Below are positions 10,275 through 19,707 of a stretch of DNA of 64,000 nucleotides, one piece after another. Position 1 is the first letter of the stretch; each line of letters opens with the position of its first letter. The notes under the pieces are model-generated. The model had not been told where the DNA came from, made no database searches, and worked only from the letters and a program-made list of their open reading frames with translations. The translations under genes and the position numbers were made by a program. Source of the DNA: Rhizopus arrhizus (Eukaryota > Mucoromycota > Mucoromycetes > Mucorales > Rhizopodaceae); the NCBI GenBank assembly GCA_024220505.1, contig JAKZZE010000002.1, positions 992,001 through 1,056,000 on the forward strand, in the 5' to 3' direction.

Positions 10275-10292
10275 TGGTGCCTTCTGCCAGAA
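10275..10292 (+). other. Candidate primer binding site of Gypsy-2
   Basis: TGGTGCCTTCTGCC begins two to three bases after the 5' LTR, as expected for pairing with a tRNA 3' CCA end. The tRNA was not identified. Confidence 0.45.
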
Positions 10293-10377
10293 GCGATTAC
10301 TTGTGATTTATACCTTCAAAACCTGGTTAAACTTTCGCGGTTATCGCCCTTCTGCTTATAACATAATTAAAAGAAAA

Positions 10378-13300
10378 ATGTATGGTAATGGAAGTTTTTC
10401 GCCTCCTAAGTTCAAGAAAGGAATGGATCCAGTTGTTTGGCTTTCTCGTTACGAAAAGGCAGCTACTCTGAACAAATGGAGCGACGATGCTAAATTATAT
10501 GCCGCTGATTCCTGCTTTTCTGGGAGCCTACGTGAATGGTTCAATGATTCCGACTTCGATACTTGGAACACATTCAAAGACAACTTTATCTACAAGTACC
10601 GAATCAAAGTCGACATCGAAAATACGATATTGAAGATTTTCAGCTTTCAAAAGAAGTCTGAGGAAACGTACAATGAATATATCACGCGTTTCGACAAACT
10701 CCGGGTACGATACCTAAAGGAGTATGATGTTACGCAAGGTCACAGAACAAACAATAACATAACAACGGAAAAAGATAAGCCAATAAAAGCAACTGAAGAC
10801 GAACCCAGACACGATGTACCTCTGGAATTGACTGAAGCACATTTTGTAAAATATTTTATCAGAGGACTAAAATCAAAAAGCCTGAAACACATCCTCTTAT
10901 CTGGAAAATATTCATCCTTGAAATCAGTCCACAAGGCGTTAAGAGACATGTGCCAAGACAGTGACGATGACGGCCTTTACACGTCAAGTGATAGTGACGA
11001 TGAACATTCTACCATTGATTTTTCAAGTGATGAAAACGACGGGAAACGTTCCAAGCATAGACAAATGAAACTCGAATCTACCAAGACATCAAAGAAAGCA
11101 AGTGTAGTCAATCAAGAGGACGAGGAAGACATAAAGCAACTAGTCAAGAGCATGAATGAAATGAGCCTCATGATGGGAGAATTGATAAAAACAAATACTC
11201 AACTGATGACTACACACCTTGCACCAAATTCTCGCACTACACAGCCTCAAACCCAGGAAAAGAAACTTGTTTGTTATAACTGCCAAGAAACTGGTCATCT
11301 GGTATCACAATGCGAAAACCCGTGCAAACTCTGTAAAAGCCCAGAGCATCGTCATTTCCAGTGTCATCTCTATAATGGTCGCAAGCCTACTGTACAAAAT
11401 CAACAAGGCACTGCGTTGTTAATGGATTTAATGGCTGAAAAGAGATCTCACGACGAACAATCGCAAGATAGCTATGTCAAACTGAACTTGGATAATAAAA
11501 GACTACGGCCTATAGCAATGGATGATAGAGTCCCTCGCTTACGATCTGGTAAAGCCTACAATCAAGTTCCTATCGTTAAGCAACCTTCAAATAAAAAGAA
11601 GTCTAAGGAAAATACCGAAGAGTTACCGAAGAAGAGTGTACCAGTTCAAGTCAATCAGGACTCGTCATCCTCTAGCATCGAGAAACAGCAAACGCACAAG
11701 GAAATGTTACCTACTGATTATGGTTCGCCTTCTACCTTACAACCAATGGACATGGACAGAACTATTGAAGTCAAGGAAACCTCAATTCCAAAAGATAATC
11801 AGCGCAAAATTAGCAATGTAACTTACCACAGTGCTCCGCCCATTACAAGAACTTCAAACAAAAGAGCTCAGAATGCTGAAGTTGGTAATCTAGTCCAAAC
11901 GTTGATGGATCGTCCTGTGTTTTCGTTGTCATTGAACGATATAGCTACTTTGTCACCTGCATCTCGTACCCAGTTCAAATCTGCTTTGACCAAGTCCCAG
12001 AGAAATCCACGAGGAAAACCAGTGATGCTAGCGGACGGCGTTGAAGAACCTTTCCTCGAAGCTGAAACCGTAAATCCCGTCAAAGACTCTATTCCACGAA
12101 TAAGGGGTTTCGTAAATGGTATTGAATGCGAAATGATTCTTGATACGGGTTGTTCAACCTTTATCATTGGTGCACATTTTGCTCAACGTCTTGGAATTGA
12201 AAAGTTATTTAAGTCAAATCAAGAGCTTCTCTTGGGAAATGGAACAACGGCAAAATGTCTGGGAGAAGTACATGATCTTCAGATCGTTGTTGGCGACGTT
12301 GTTTCGGCTACTGTTGATGCTGTCTGCTTAGATGTTGGGGATAAGTTTGACTTCGTGATCGGGCATCCTGGCCTGCAACATTTTGGCATTGGTGTAGACA
12401 TGCGTAATCAATACTGGTATTTTAGAATGCCAAACGGTGATATAATCGACGCTGAGGTGTATCATGACAACCGAAGACAACTTTATGCTGAAAATCAAGA
12501 CAATGATAGCGACTATACGGAGGAACCCGAACAATACGATGATGATTCAAATTATGAAGACCATTATTTATTGATACTGGCTTCAGACGATGAAGAAAAC
12601 GATAATGCAAATGTTAATTCTGACAATAAAGACTCTACGATGTTGAACCTTTATTCTCAAGTGTACAATAATGAGCTATTAAATGAACATCAGAGGAAAC
12701 GGTTAATGGAAGTTATCGAAGAAAACTCTGAATGTTTCGGTACAGATTACGCAGATCTAGAACAGACAACATTGACGAAATTCCACGTCGATACTGGTGA
12801 CAATCCGCCCGTGTACCGTAGACCTTACTCTTGGTTCTCATACGCTGAACGAGAATACTTGAGAGAAGATCTGAAAAAAATGGTGGAAAGTGGAATTTTG
12901 ATACCCACGACTCATGTACCGGCAAACTCGTCTAACTCTGGTTGGTCATTCCCGTGTAGATACGTAAAGAAGAAGACTGGGGATCGACGATTAGTCACGG
13001 ATTTCCGTGAGCTGAACAAGATTACCGTTAGGGACACATGGCCCTTGCCCAACTTGGTCGATGTTTTGGAGGCTCTCGGTTCAGCAAATTTCTACAGTAC
13101 CCTGGATCTACTGAAAGGATTCCATCAAATTGCTGTGGATGAAAACTCTATACCAAAATTGACGATAGCGACTCCCTGGGGTTGTTACTCCTATCGAGTT
13201 TTGCCTTTTGGAGTGATAAATGGACCAGCATGCTTCTCACGAACAATATATCTTGCTATAGAGCCTTTCATCAATGACTGTGCGATCGCTTATTTGGACG

Positions 13301-15429
13301 ACGTTACAATCTACAACAAATCCATAGACGAACAAATTGAATCTCTCGGAAAAGTCTTTCAGCGTTTTATTGATGTTAAGATGAAATTGAATCCAAACAA
13401 ATGTATGTTTCTGCAGCAAAAGGTTGAACTACTTGGTTTTATTGTCTCACCTAATGGTATTCAGCCCACACAGTCAAAGATTGACAAAATACTTCAATTT
13501 CCAAGACCTACGAATCAAACTGGGATAAGAGCATTCGTTAACCTTTGTGGTTTCTACAGACGGCATGTGAATCTATTCAGCGATATATGTGCTCCCCTTA
13601 ATGATCTGTTGAAGAAAAATGTTCCCTTCGTCTGGTCAGAGAAATGTGAAAAAGCTTTTATAACGTTGAAAGAAGCTCTGAAAAATGCTACGGTATTGAA
13701 ATTTCCTGATCACAACTTACCTTATCGCCTGTACACGGACGCATCGGACATAGGAGTTGGTGCTTGTTTATCCCAGATGGACAAAGATGGTGAAGAACGT
13801 CCAGTATGCTTCATTTCAAGGAAATTACAACCTACTGAAGTGCGTTATCCGACAGTTGAAAAGGAAATATTAGCTGTTATTGTCGCGTTGAACAAGCTTC
13901 GCAAATATCTATATGACAATGAATTCACGTTATTTACCGATAATACCGCCGTGTCTCACCTATTCTACAAGACTGATCCAAACATGCGACTACAAAGATG
14001 GATAATGGCGACACAAGAGTTTCGTTTCAAGGTAAAACATCTTCCGGGAAAGCATAATGTTGTGGCAGATGCCTTGTCAAGATATCCACCGCCACCTGAT
14101 TTAAACGACTCTGACGCTGAAAAGGATCTAGACGACTTGTATGATCATTTTTTTATGATGACCACCAGTGAAAAATTACTTTACGAGGACTGGCTATATG
14201 ACATACTGTTTTATTTCAGAAATCCTGGAGATGCAAGCGTAACGCGGAAAACAAAAACACGAAGTATGAAATACAAATTTCAGGACAATCATCTTTACCG
14301 TCAAGTTGGACGAAGATACTTGCTAGTGCCTCATATCTCGGAAAGAATTGGAATCCTCAAGGAAGTACACGATGGTCATGGCCACTATGGGATTCATGCA
14401 ACATGGGCTAGACTATACTCGCAATATTGGTGGCCAAACGCTTACGAAAACATGAAAAAGTACGTTGGTAGCTGTGATGCATGTCAGTTATTTTCAAATA
14501 TTCAAGACAAGAATCCACCTATTCGGCAAGTCAAAACTGTCAATCTGTTTGAGCAATTCTCCATAGATTATGTGGGTCCATTCCCGACTTCATCAAAGGG
14601 AAATAAGTACATTCTAGTGGCTGTAGAATCCTTTACAAAATGGCCTGTAGCTGTTGCCTATCCTTGTGCCGATGCTGCCACCACTGCTCAATTTCTCTAC
14701 CACCACATATTTTGTCAGTTCGGACCGCCTACCAACCTACTTTCAGATAATGGCACACACTTTGATAATGAAATGATCGACAATTTTCTCAATATAGTAC
14801 AAACTCATCACCAATTCACCAGTCCGTATAGGCCTTCAACAAATGGACGCTGTGAACGAATGAATGGAACGTTGGTGATAGCTTTGAAGAAATTAAGCAT
14901 GAAAGAACCAGAGAAATGGGATCATCACCTCGACTCTGTATTATACGCGTACCGTACCAAGGTTCATGAGACTGTCAAAATTTCACCGTACGAACTAATG
15001 TATGGTCAACCGCCTCGTTCTTATCGACAAGATATATTGCAACAGTATGGAAGAAATCTGGGTTTCGAACGTTTATATCAATTAATGGACCGAAATTTGA
15101 ACAATGAAGATGATCATACGACAATTGAAAACCGCCCTGTTATACGATTAGACCTATTCGAACCTGGAACAAAAGTGATTAGAGTACGTGCAAGAAGAAC
15201 CGGTAAACTCGCAACGAAGTACGATCCAGAAGTGTTTACTGTCATTGGATCTTTTGCCAACGGTACTTACCAACTTCTGGATTCCAGTGGAAGACCATTG
15301 AAAAGACGTGTCAATCATTCAAATCTAAGGAGATACATTGAACGAACGGAAATACTATCAGCACCCAAGGATCAAATTCTGTTGATGGGACAAGATGTCC
15401 TCGCTTTGTGGCGGGAGGGTGAAATGTAG
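10378..15429 (+). CDS. Gypsy-2 Gag-Pol polyprotein
   Basis: The frame encodes 1683 aa from ATG 10378 (MYGNGSFSPP); in-frame codons upstream contain no ATG. Domains in order are: retrotransposon gag (about residues 15-200), an acidic linker, and two CCHC knuckles (CYNCQETGHLVSQC, CKLCKSPEHRHFQC, near residue 300). The aspartic protease follows (ILDTGCS), then reverse transcriptase (STLDLLKGFHQI, catalytic YLDD), RNase H (YTDASDIGVG) and the integrase zinc finger (GHYGIH..CDAC). The integrase core shows FSIDYVGPF, LSDNGTHF and NGRCERMNG. No chromodomain follows, and no stop or frameshift was seen. The stop codon lies ten bases inside the 3' LTR. Gag and Pol are therefore made as one product, presumably matured by the protease. 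Confidence 0.93.
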   Translation: MYGNGSFSPPKFKKGMDPVVWLSRYEKAATLNKWSDDAKLYAADSCFSGSLREWFNDSDFDTWNTFKDNFIYKYRIKVDIENTILKIFSFQKKSEETYNEYITRFDKLRVRYLKEYDVTQGHRTNNNITTEKDKPIKATEDEPRHDVPLELTEAHFVKYFIRGLKSKSLKHILLSGKYSSLKSVHKALRDMCQDSDDDGLYTSSDSDDEHSTIDFSSDENDGKRSKHRQMKLESTKTSKKASVVNQEDEEDIKQLVKSMNEMSLMMGELIKTNTQLMTTHLAPNSRTTQPQTQEKKLVCYNCQETGHLVSQCENPCKLCKSPEHRHFQCHLYNGRKPTVQNQQGTALLMDLMAEKRSHDEQSQDSYVKLNLDNKRLRPIAMDDRVPRLRSGKAYNQVPIVKQPSNKKKSKENTEELPKKSVPVQVNQDSSSSSIEKQQTHKEMLPTDYGSPSTLQPMDMDRTIEVKETSIPKDNQRKISNVTYHSAPPITRTSNKRAQNAEVGNLVQTLMDRPVFSLSLNDIATLSPASRTQFKSALTKSQRNPRGKPVMLADGVEEPFLEAETVNPVKDSIPRIRGFVNGIECEMILDTGCSTFIIGAHFAQRLGIEKLFKSNQELLLGNGTTAKCLGEVHDLQIVVGDVVSATVDAVCLDVGDKFDFVIGHPGLQHFGIGVDMRNQYWYFRMPNGDIIDAEVYHDNRRQLYAENQDNDSDYTEEPEQYDDDSNYEDHYLLILASDDEENDNANVNSDNKDSTMLNLYSQVYNNELLNEHQRKRLMEVIEENSECFGTDYADLEQTTLTKFHVDTGDNPPVYRRPYSWFSYAEREYLREDLKKMVESGILIPTTHVPANSSNSGWSFPCRYVKKKTGDRRLVTDFRELNKITVRDTWPLPNLVDVLEALGSANFYSTLDLLKGFHQIAVDENSIPKLTIATPWGCYSYRVLPFGVINGPACFSRTIYLAIEPFINDCAIAYLDDVTIYNKSIDEQIESLGKVFQRFIDVKMKLNPNKCMFLQQKVELLGFIVSPNGIQPTQSKIDKILQFPRPTNQTGIRAFVNLCGFYRRHVNLFSDICAPLNDLLKKNVPFVWSEKCEKAFITLKEALKNATVLKFPDHNLPYRLYTDASDIGVGACLSQMDKDGEERPVCFISRKLQPTEVRYPTVEKEILAVIVALNKLRKYLYDNEFTLFTDNTAVSHLFYKTDPNMRLQRWIMATQEFRFKVKHLPGKHNVVADALSRYPPPPDLNDSDAEKDLDDLYDHFFMMTTSEKLLYEDWLYDILFYFRNPGDASVTRKTKTRSMKYKFQDNHLYRQVGRRYLLVPHISERIGILKEVHDGHGHYGIHATWARLYSQYWWPNAYENMKKYVGSCDACQLFSNIQDKNPPIRQVKTVNLFEQFSIDYVGPFPTSSKGNKYILVAVESFTKWPVAVAYPCADAATTAQFLYHHIFCQFGPPTNLLSDNGTHFDNEMIDNFLNIVQTHHQFTSPYRPSTNGRCERMNGTLVIALKKLSMKEPEKWDHHLDSVLYAYRTKVHETVKISPYELMYGQPPRSYRQDILQQYGRNLGFERLYQLMDRNLNNEDDHTTIENRPVIRLDLFEPGTKVIRVRARRTGKLATKYDPEVFTVIGSFANGTYQLLDSSGRPLKRRVNHSNLRRYIERTEILSAPKDQILLMGQDVLALWREGEM

Positions 15430-15716
15430 AATATTTTTTTTTTTAACAAACAGCACTGAGGACCGGATTGTCGGGGTTCAGTAAACTTGTACTCTGCCTG
15501 AATTCCCGTTTTTACACAAATTCAAATACTATCCGTCCTCATCTCTGCCCTTCCCTTTTTCTTCTCTTTTAACTTTGTTTCACTTTTAATACTTCAACCA
15601 ACAACCGTAGTTTGGTCAGTTAATTCATTCATTATATTAATTCCATGTATTAACCTTCAATGCAGTTGGTTTTAGTTTTTACAATAAAAGAACAGTCCAA
15701 ATAGTTTTACGTTTCA
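15420..15716 (+). repeat. Gypsy-2 3' LTR
   Basis: The LTR is identical to the 5' copy, including an 11-T run, and is followed by GCTG. It overlaps the last codons of gag-pol. Confidence 0.95.
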
Positions 15717-15720
15717 GCTG

Positions 15721-15755
15721 TAATTGCTGCGAAGGGCGGTCATACAAGATATTAA
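15721..15755 (+). pseudogene. Element D transposase, C-terminal tail
   Basis: This is the continuation of the frame broken at 9975. It encodes the conserved family ending AAKGGHTRY before TAA. The same ending (KGGHTRY) closes the element C transposase, and KGRFTRY closes that of element A. Confidence 0.88.
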
Positions 15756-15769
15756 TAAAATAAAGCATG

Positions 15770-15982
15770 TAGTGGAAAAATGGTTCCACTGCTGGCTTTT
15801 GTACTTAATGTTAGTTTATTCCCGATTGTGTAACAGTGCAAACAAAAACTTTTTTCACCAATATAAGCCGCAAAAGCGCTACAAAATGCATGTTTTTGTG
15901 AGTCGTTACCATTTGTAGTTCAAAAGTTATAAAGCGTTAAAGCTGCGAGACGAAAACATTGGAACCATTTTTCCACCCACTG
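15770..15982 (-). repeat. Right terminal inverted repeat of element D
   Basis: This is the inverted counterpart of 8576-8788 with only scattered differences (for example one A/C near the inner motif). TA follows at 15983-15984. Confidence 0.9.
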
Positions 15983-15984
15983 TA

Positions 15985-16732
15985 TACAGCTGATGAAATT
16001 CTTCGATTCCTTACTTCCAGACTCAAAATCTAGCTTCCTACAGTGCCTTCAGACTGACAATCTGCTAATACTGTATCTTAAGGTCCTCAAAATGTGCTGA
16101 GCATCGGAAACTGTGTGTAACGGACCTTGTCCAAGCTTTAGGTTGGTGATTGAGCTAGTAGCTTTTCAGACTAAAAGCGGGAGACCTTCATGATCACAAG
16201 ACATTAAGTTTCTTTCTTCCCTCTTTCTCCTGTTGATTGTCCACTTAGAGATTCTTGTTATCCTAGAAATATCTGTTGTCGTACGAACTAGGCGTGTTCG
16301 AGATCTCAGAGTTTCGTTTTTACAGTTGCTTATTTTCTTAAACATATAAGGCTAGTACTTTGTTATAGTGAATAGGGTAAAAACAAAAGGGGGGATTCAA
16401 TGGGAAATACAAAATAACTACGGTTTTATATATTTTTTAAGAGCTACTAAAATTCACTAATATGCGGTGAAATCTGAAAGCAAACGGGAGAGATATGGGG
16501 AAAATTGAAAGAAGGCTAGACAAGCACCACATTTTTGGCGAAAATTGAAATATGCAAAAAAATCACTAAAAATGACCTTATGCCTGGGGGATGTCCGGTA
16601 CAGTTCCGGTTTACATAACATAATGTATATTTTGGACAGTCTTTCAGATTGTATATGCCACAAAAGTCGCAGACATATGGCGGAGATACAATGTTGATTT
16701 TAATTTTTGTGCACCAGTTTTGTCCGCTACTG
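15985..16732. other. Right part of element B copy 1
   Basis: The sequence is non-coding and nearly identical to 21019-21765 in copy 2, ending in the 28-bp inverted repeat. Short frames on either strand resemble no known protein. Confidence 0.7.
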
Positions 16733-16734
16733 TA

Positions 16735-16857
16735 GATCTTTCAGTGAAGCATGGTGGCGGCAAATTGATAATGTGGGGATGTATAACCAGTGAGAGATCA
16801 GGATATGCGTGCCAGGTATACAATGGTACCATGGACTCCTTGGTGTACCAGCATATT
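16735..16857 (+). pseudogene. Element A transposase, middle segment
   Basis: The frame resumes from 1563 with DLSVKHGGGKLIMWGC, the conserved strand between the first and second catalytic Asp of Tc1 transposases. It is cut at 16857 by a solo LTR and resumes for 14 bp at 17286 before element C. Confidence 0.85.
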
Positions 16858-17280
16858 TGTTTTGCCAAGTATTAAAATAAGAGACAAAAACTAAAAAGAC
16901 AATAGTTGTGAAACTAAAGATTATATGTTGCTTTATTAATAAAAACATTTGAGGCTATTTATACTTTTTGGATGTCTGGATCTTTACCGCTATTTCAATT
17001 GATCGGTTAAAAGAATAATGTGGGAAGGATGGGAAGATAAAGGAAAGATAGTAGATAATCAATAGCCGCTGTCTTCTTGACGAATCAAGGGACAATGAAG
17101 TAGATAAATTATTGATCTAACGATAATTATCGAATAAAGTTGGATTGAACTGCCGTTGTTATAATCAGGTTCCGATATAGTCGTGGGAACGCCGATAGGG
17201 ACAACAGGGCAGAGTTGGCTATTGCGGAGATCTCTCGTTTATCCATGAATGTTCACTTTACTAGTTGTGTGGATACAACA
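16858..17280 (-). repeat. Solo LTR of the Gypsy-1 family (in element A)
   Basis: This is a 423-bp LTR in reverse orientation (TGTTTTGCC..GGATACAACA) with a perfect 5-bp duplication ATATT (16853-16857 and 17281-17285). There is no internal region, so it was left by LTR-LTR recombination of a full element. Confidence 0.95.
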
Positions 17281-17299
17281 ATATTCTTCGAACAACTTA

Positions 17300-18971
17300 C
17301 AGTGGGTGGACTAATTGTCCCAGTGTTTCAACATTTTTTACTTTTGACACTGTAACTCGACCAATTCTTAGGCTATGTGGCTAGTTTTATGCTCATTAGA
17401 AAGGTCGCACTTCGTTCTACATAATATCAAAGAGCCGTTGTTCGGAGATTACACAGTCTGAGTTAATCAGCAATAGAAAAAAAACACCGCACTGGGACAA
17501 TTTTTCCGCTACCTGCTTATTTTGCAATGTGTTCTAAACATCGCCTTCTTATCAATCAGAAATCACCGGAACTAATATACCAGTCTTATCTATGATAATC
17601 TATGACTCATATCTTTAATGTAAAGTATAAATAGCTTTACGTTATTCTTTTTTTTTACATTATTCTTAGTCTCTTTATATACTGCACTTCTTACGACTTT
17701 GTCCCGCATCAAATGACTCCTACTATCAGCAAATCTGTTCAGAAACAAATCTAAATGCTTTTATCTAGTAATACGACATATGAACAAGTTATGGAACTCA
17801 TTTCCGGATTGAAAAAGTCAACTTTAGGTAGGTACGCGAACAAGTTTTTTCCAAACCGAATGAAGGCAGCCCCTGGTAGAAGAGCAACTATTAGTGAAAC
17901 TACCAAGTCATACATCCGTAGACAAGTAATAAAGGGTGAATTCAAGACAGCCAAAGCAGTACATCAATATTTGAATGGTTTGGGGTATATTATTAGTTAT
18001 TTTTGAGATTTGAAGCTTCTTAAAAGTATGAACTTCAGAGCTAAAATAAAAGCGAAGAAGCCTCTGCTCAGTAAACAGCACAAGGAACGATGTTTATCAT
18101 GGGCTATGGCCCACAAAGACTGGACAACCGATGACTGGAGGCGTATGGTGTTTAGTGATGAGAGTAAAGTCAATGTTTTCGGATCAGACGGTTGCAAGTA
18201 TTACTGGAGTCGACCAGACGATGTATTGCAGCCTCATCACTTAGACCTTACAGTTAAAGGCGGCCAAGGAAGTGCCATGGTATGGGGCTATATTACTTAT
18301 GATGGCCCTGGATATGCTTGTTGGATACATGACGGAACTATGAAAGCTGTGGATTATGTAAATATCTTGGAAACTACACTTATGGACAGCCGAAAGTACT
18401 ATGGATACAATCCTGAGGATATCTATTTTCAACAAGATAAGGATCCCAAGCACACTTCGAAGCTTGCTAAGCAATGGTTTGTGGATAATAACTTCAAGAG
18501 TGATCATATCTTTAGCTGGCCAGCCCAAAGTCCCGATTTAAACCCTATTGAACATGTATGGCATCACCTTAAACCCAAGCTGAGTGTATATGACACTAAG
18601 GCTAAAGGAGTACATGAGTTATGGGAAAGAATCAAAAAAGAATGGAATACTTTTACAGTGGATGAGTGTAGAAGGTATATAGATAGCATGCCGGATCGTT
18701 ATAAAGCAGTTATTAGTGCTAAAGGGGGACATACCCGTTATTAAATAAAATTTACGTTCAAGCGGAAAAATTGTCCCAGTGCGGTGTTTTTTTTCTATTG
18801 CTGATTAACTCAGACTGTGTAATCTCCGAACAACGGCTCTTTGATATTATGTAGAACGAAGTGCGACCTTTCTAATGAGCATAAAACTAGCCACATAGCC
18901 TAAGAATTGGTCGAGTTACAGTGTCAAAAGTAAAAAATGTTGAAACACTGGGACAATTAGTCCACCCACTG
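17300..18971 (+). mobile_element. Element C: complete Tc1-type element with 211-bp inverted repeats
   Basis: The element is 1672 bp long and flanked by TA (17298-17299, 18972-18973). The inverted repeats are 17300-17510 and 18761-18971, starting CAGTGGGTGGACTAATTG. As in element D, the terminal motif recurs inverted at the inner edge of each repeat (ACTGGGACAATTTTTCCGC at about 17491). It carries one transposase gene with two nonsense codons. It is inserted in the element A transposase. Confidence 0.93.
17713..18744 (+). pseudogene. Element C transposase with two nonsense codons
   Basis: From ATG 17713 to TAA 18744 the frame spans 344 codons, the same as the element D transposase, with in-frame TAA at 17752-17754 and TGA at 18004-18006 and no frameshift. 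It has a helix-turn-helix N-terminus and a DDE core: VFSDESK, QQDKDPKH, SPDLNPIEHVW (37 residues between the second Asp and Glu). At the TGA the relative in element D has a glycine codon, so a single base change explains it. The second half alone (from 18010) still encodes the whole catalytic core. Confidence 0.9.
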
Positions 18972-18973
18972 TA

Positions 18974-19164
18974 CATGGAAACGCTGAAGTACTATGGTAT
19001 GAACAAGCGCACTATTTACTTTTAACAAGATAACGACCCAAAGCACAAGTCGAAATCAACAATATCATGGCTCCAACAAAACAAGGTCCAGTACATTAAC
19101 GATTGGCCACCTAATAGTCCGGATCTGAATCCTATAGAGCATGTGTGGCATTTGCTGAAACTTA
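18974..19164 (+). pseudogene. Element A transposase, catalytic C-terminal segment
   Basis: This segment carries METLKYYGMNKRTIYF, an in-frame TAA at 19024-19026, QDNDPKH with the second catalytic Asp, and SPDLNPIEHVWHLLKL with the catalytic Glu; 35 residues separate the two. It is cut at 19162-19164 by element E and continues at 22864. Confidence 0.87.
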
Positions 19165-19707
19165 CGGTAGGTGAAAAAATACGAGCAACCTCTGTTCGAT
19201 TTGTCTTCATATCTTTTTTTTTTCGTGTGTACATTCGCCAGAGCTTTGATATCTCACAAACTAATTAAGGCAACAAAGATACATATAATACACTAAAGAG
19301 ATTGACTGTACTTGAAGTACAAGCTTTTTAAAAAGGGAAAGACAGTCATAAAAAAGCCAATGATGATTTTTCAAAATTCGCTATGTTTATTTGATATTTC
19401 CTATATCTTCCCTTTGCTTTAATAAGTGTTTCTACTTTGGCTGGCATACTATTGATGTACCCCTTGAAAGCATTTGCATTGAGTTTATTTCGCTCTACAT
19501 CCACTAATTCCTAAATCTTTCTGACACCTCTTTCTCCGACTTCATATGGTGGCAGATTAAGTTTGAGCTGATGCCAAACATGCTTTATATGATTTAAATC
19601 CAGACTTTGAGCACGCCAATAATTTATATACCTTACACTGATACCGCGTACCTATACAGTTATGATTTTTAAGTTATACTTTACGCCGCTATCACTCTAA
19701 AGGTATA

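Larger units (their letters stand above)
9976..15716 (+). mobile_element. Gypsy-2: full-length Ty3/gypsy LTR retrotransposon with a single gag-pol frame
   Basis: Two 297-bp LTRs (TGAAATG..TTTCA) look identical base for base, which points to a very recent insertion. A 4-bp duplication GCTG (9972-9975 and 15717-15720) flanks it, inside the element D transposase. A TGG-starting primer site candidate begins at 10275, and a polypurine stretch GGCGGGAGGG abuts the 3' LTR. One uninterrupted gag-pol frame is present, so the copy looks potentially autonomous. It belongs to a different lineage from Gypsy-1: the zinc knuckles are of standard form, there is no gag stop and no chromodomain is visible. Confidence 0.95.
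8576..15982 (+). mobile_element. Element D: Tc1-type element with long inverted repeats, carrying Gypsy-2
   Basis: The ends are 213-bp inverted repeats (8576-8788 and 15770-15982) beginning CAGTGGGTGGAAAAATGG, flanked by TA at 8574-8575 and 15983-15984. Without Gypsy-2 it measures about 1.66 kb and carries an uninterrupted 343-codon transposase frame. It sits inside element B copy 1; the empty site is visible in copy 2 near 21015. It is the closest relative of element C in the window. Confidence 0.93.
1566..16732. mobile_element. Element B, copy 1 (non-coding Tc1-type element, itself carrying two insertions)
   Basis: The ends are 28-bp inverted repeats starting CAGTAGCGGACAAAACTGG at 1566 and their complement ending at 16732. 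TA duplications lie at 1564-1565 and 16733-16734, inside the element A transposase frame. B's own sequence is 1566-2191, 8319-8575 and 15985-16732, about 1.63 kb. No transposase-like frame is visible in it. It was entered by Gypsy-1 (at 2192) and by element D (at 8576). Copy 2 at 19708-21765 shows both empty sites. Confidence 0.9.

Noticed and set aside
10303..10377. Upstream start of Gypsy-2 gag-pol
   Set aside because: It begins with GTG next to the primer site; a fungal gene needs ATG, and the first is at 10378.
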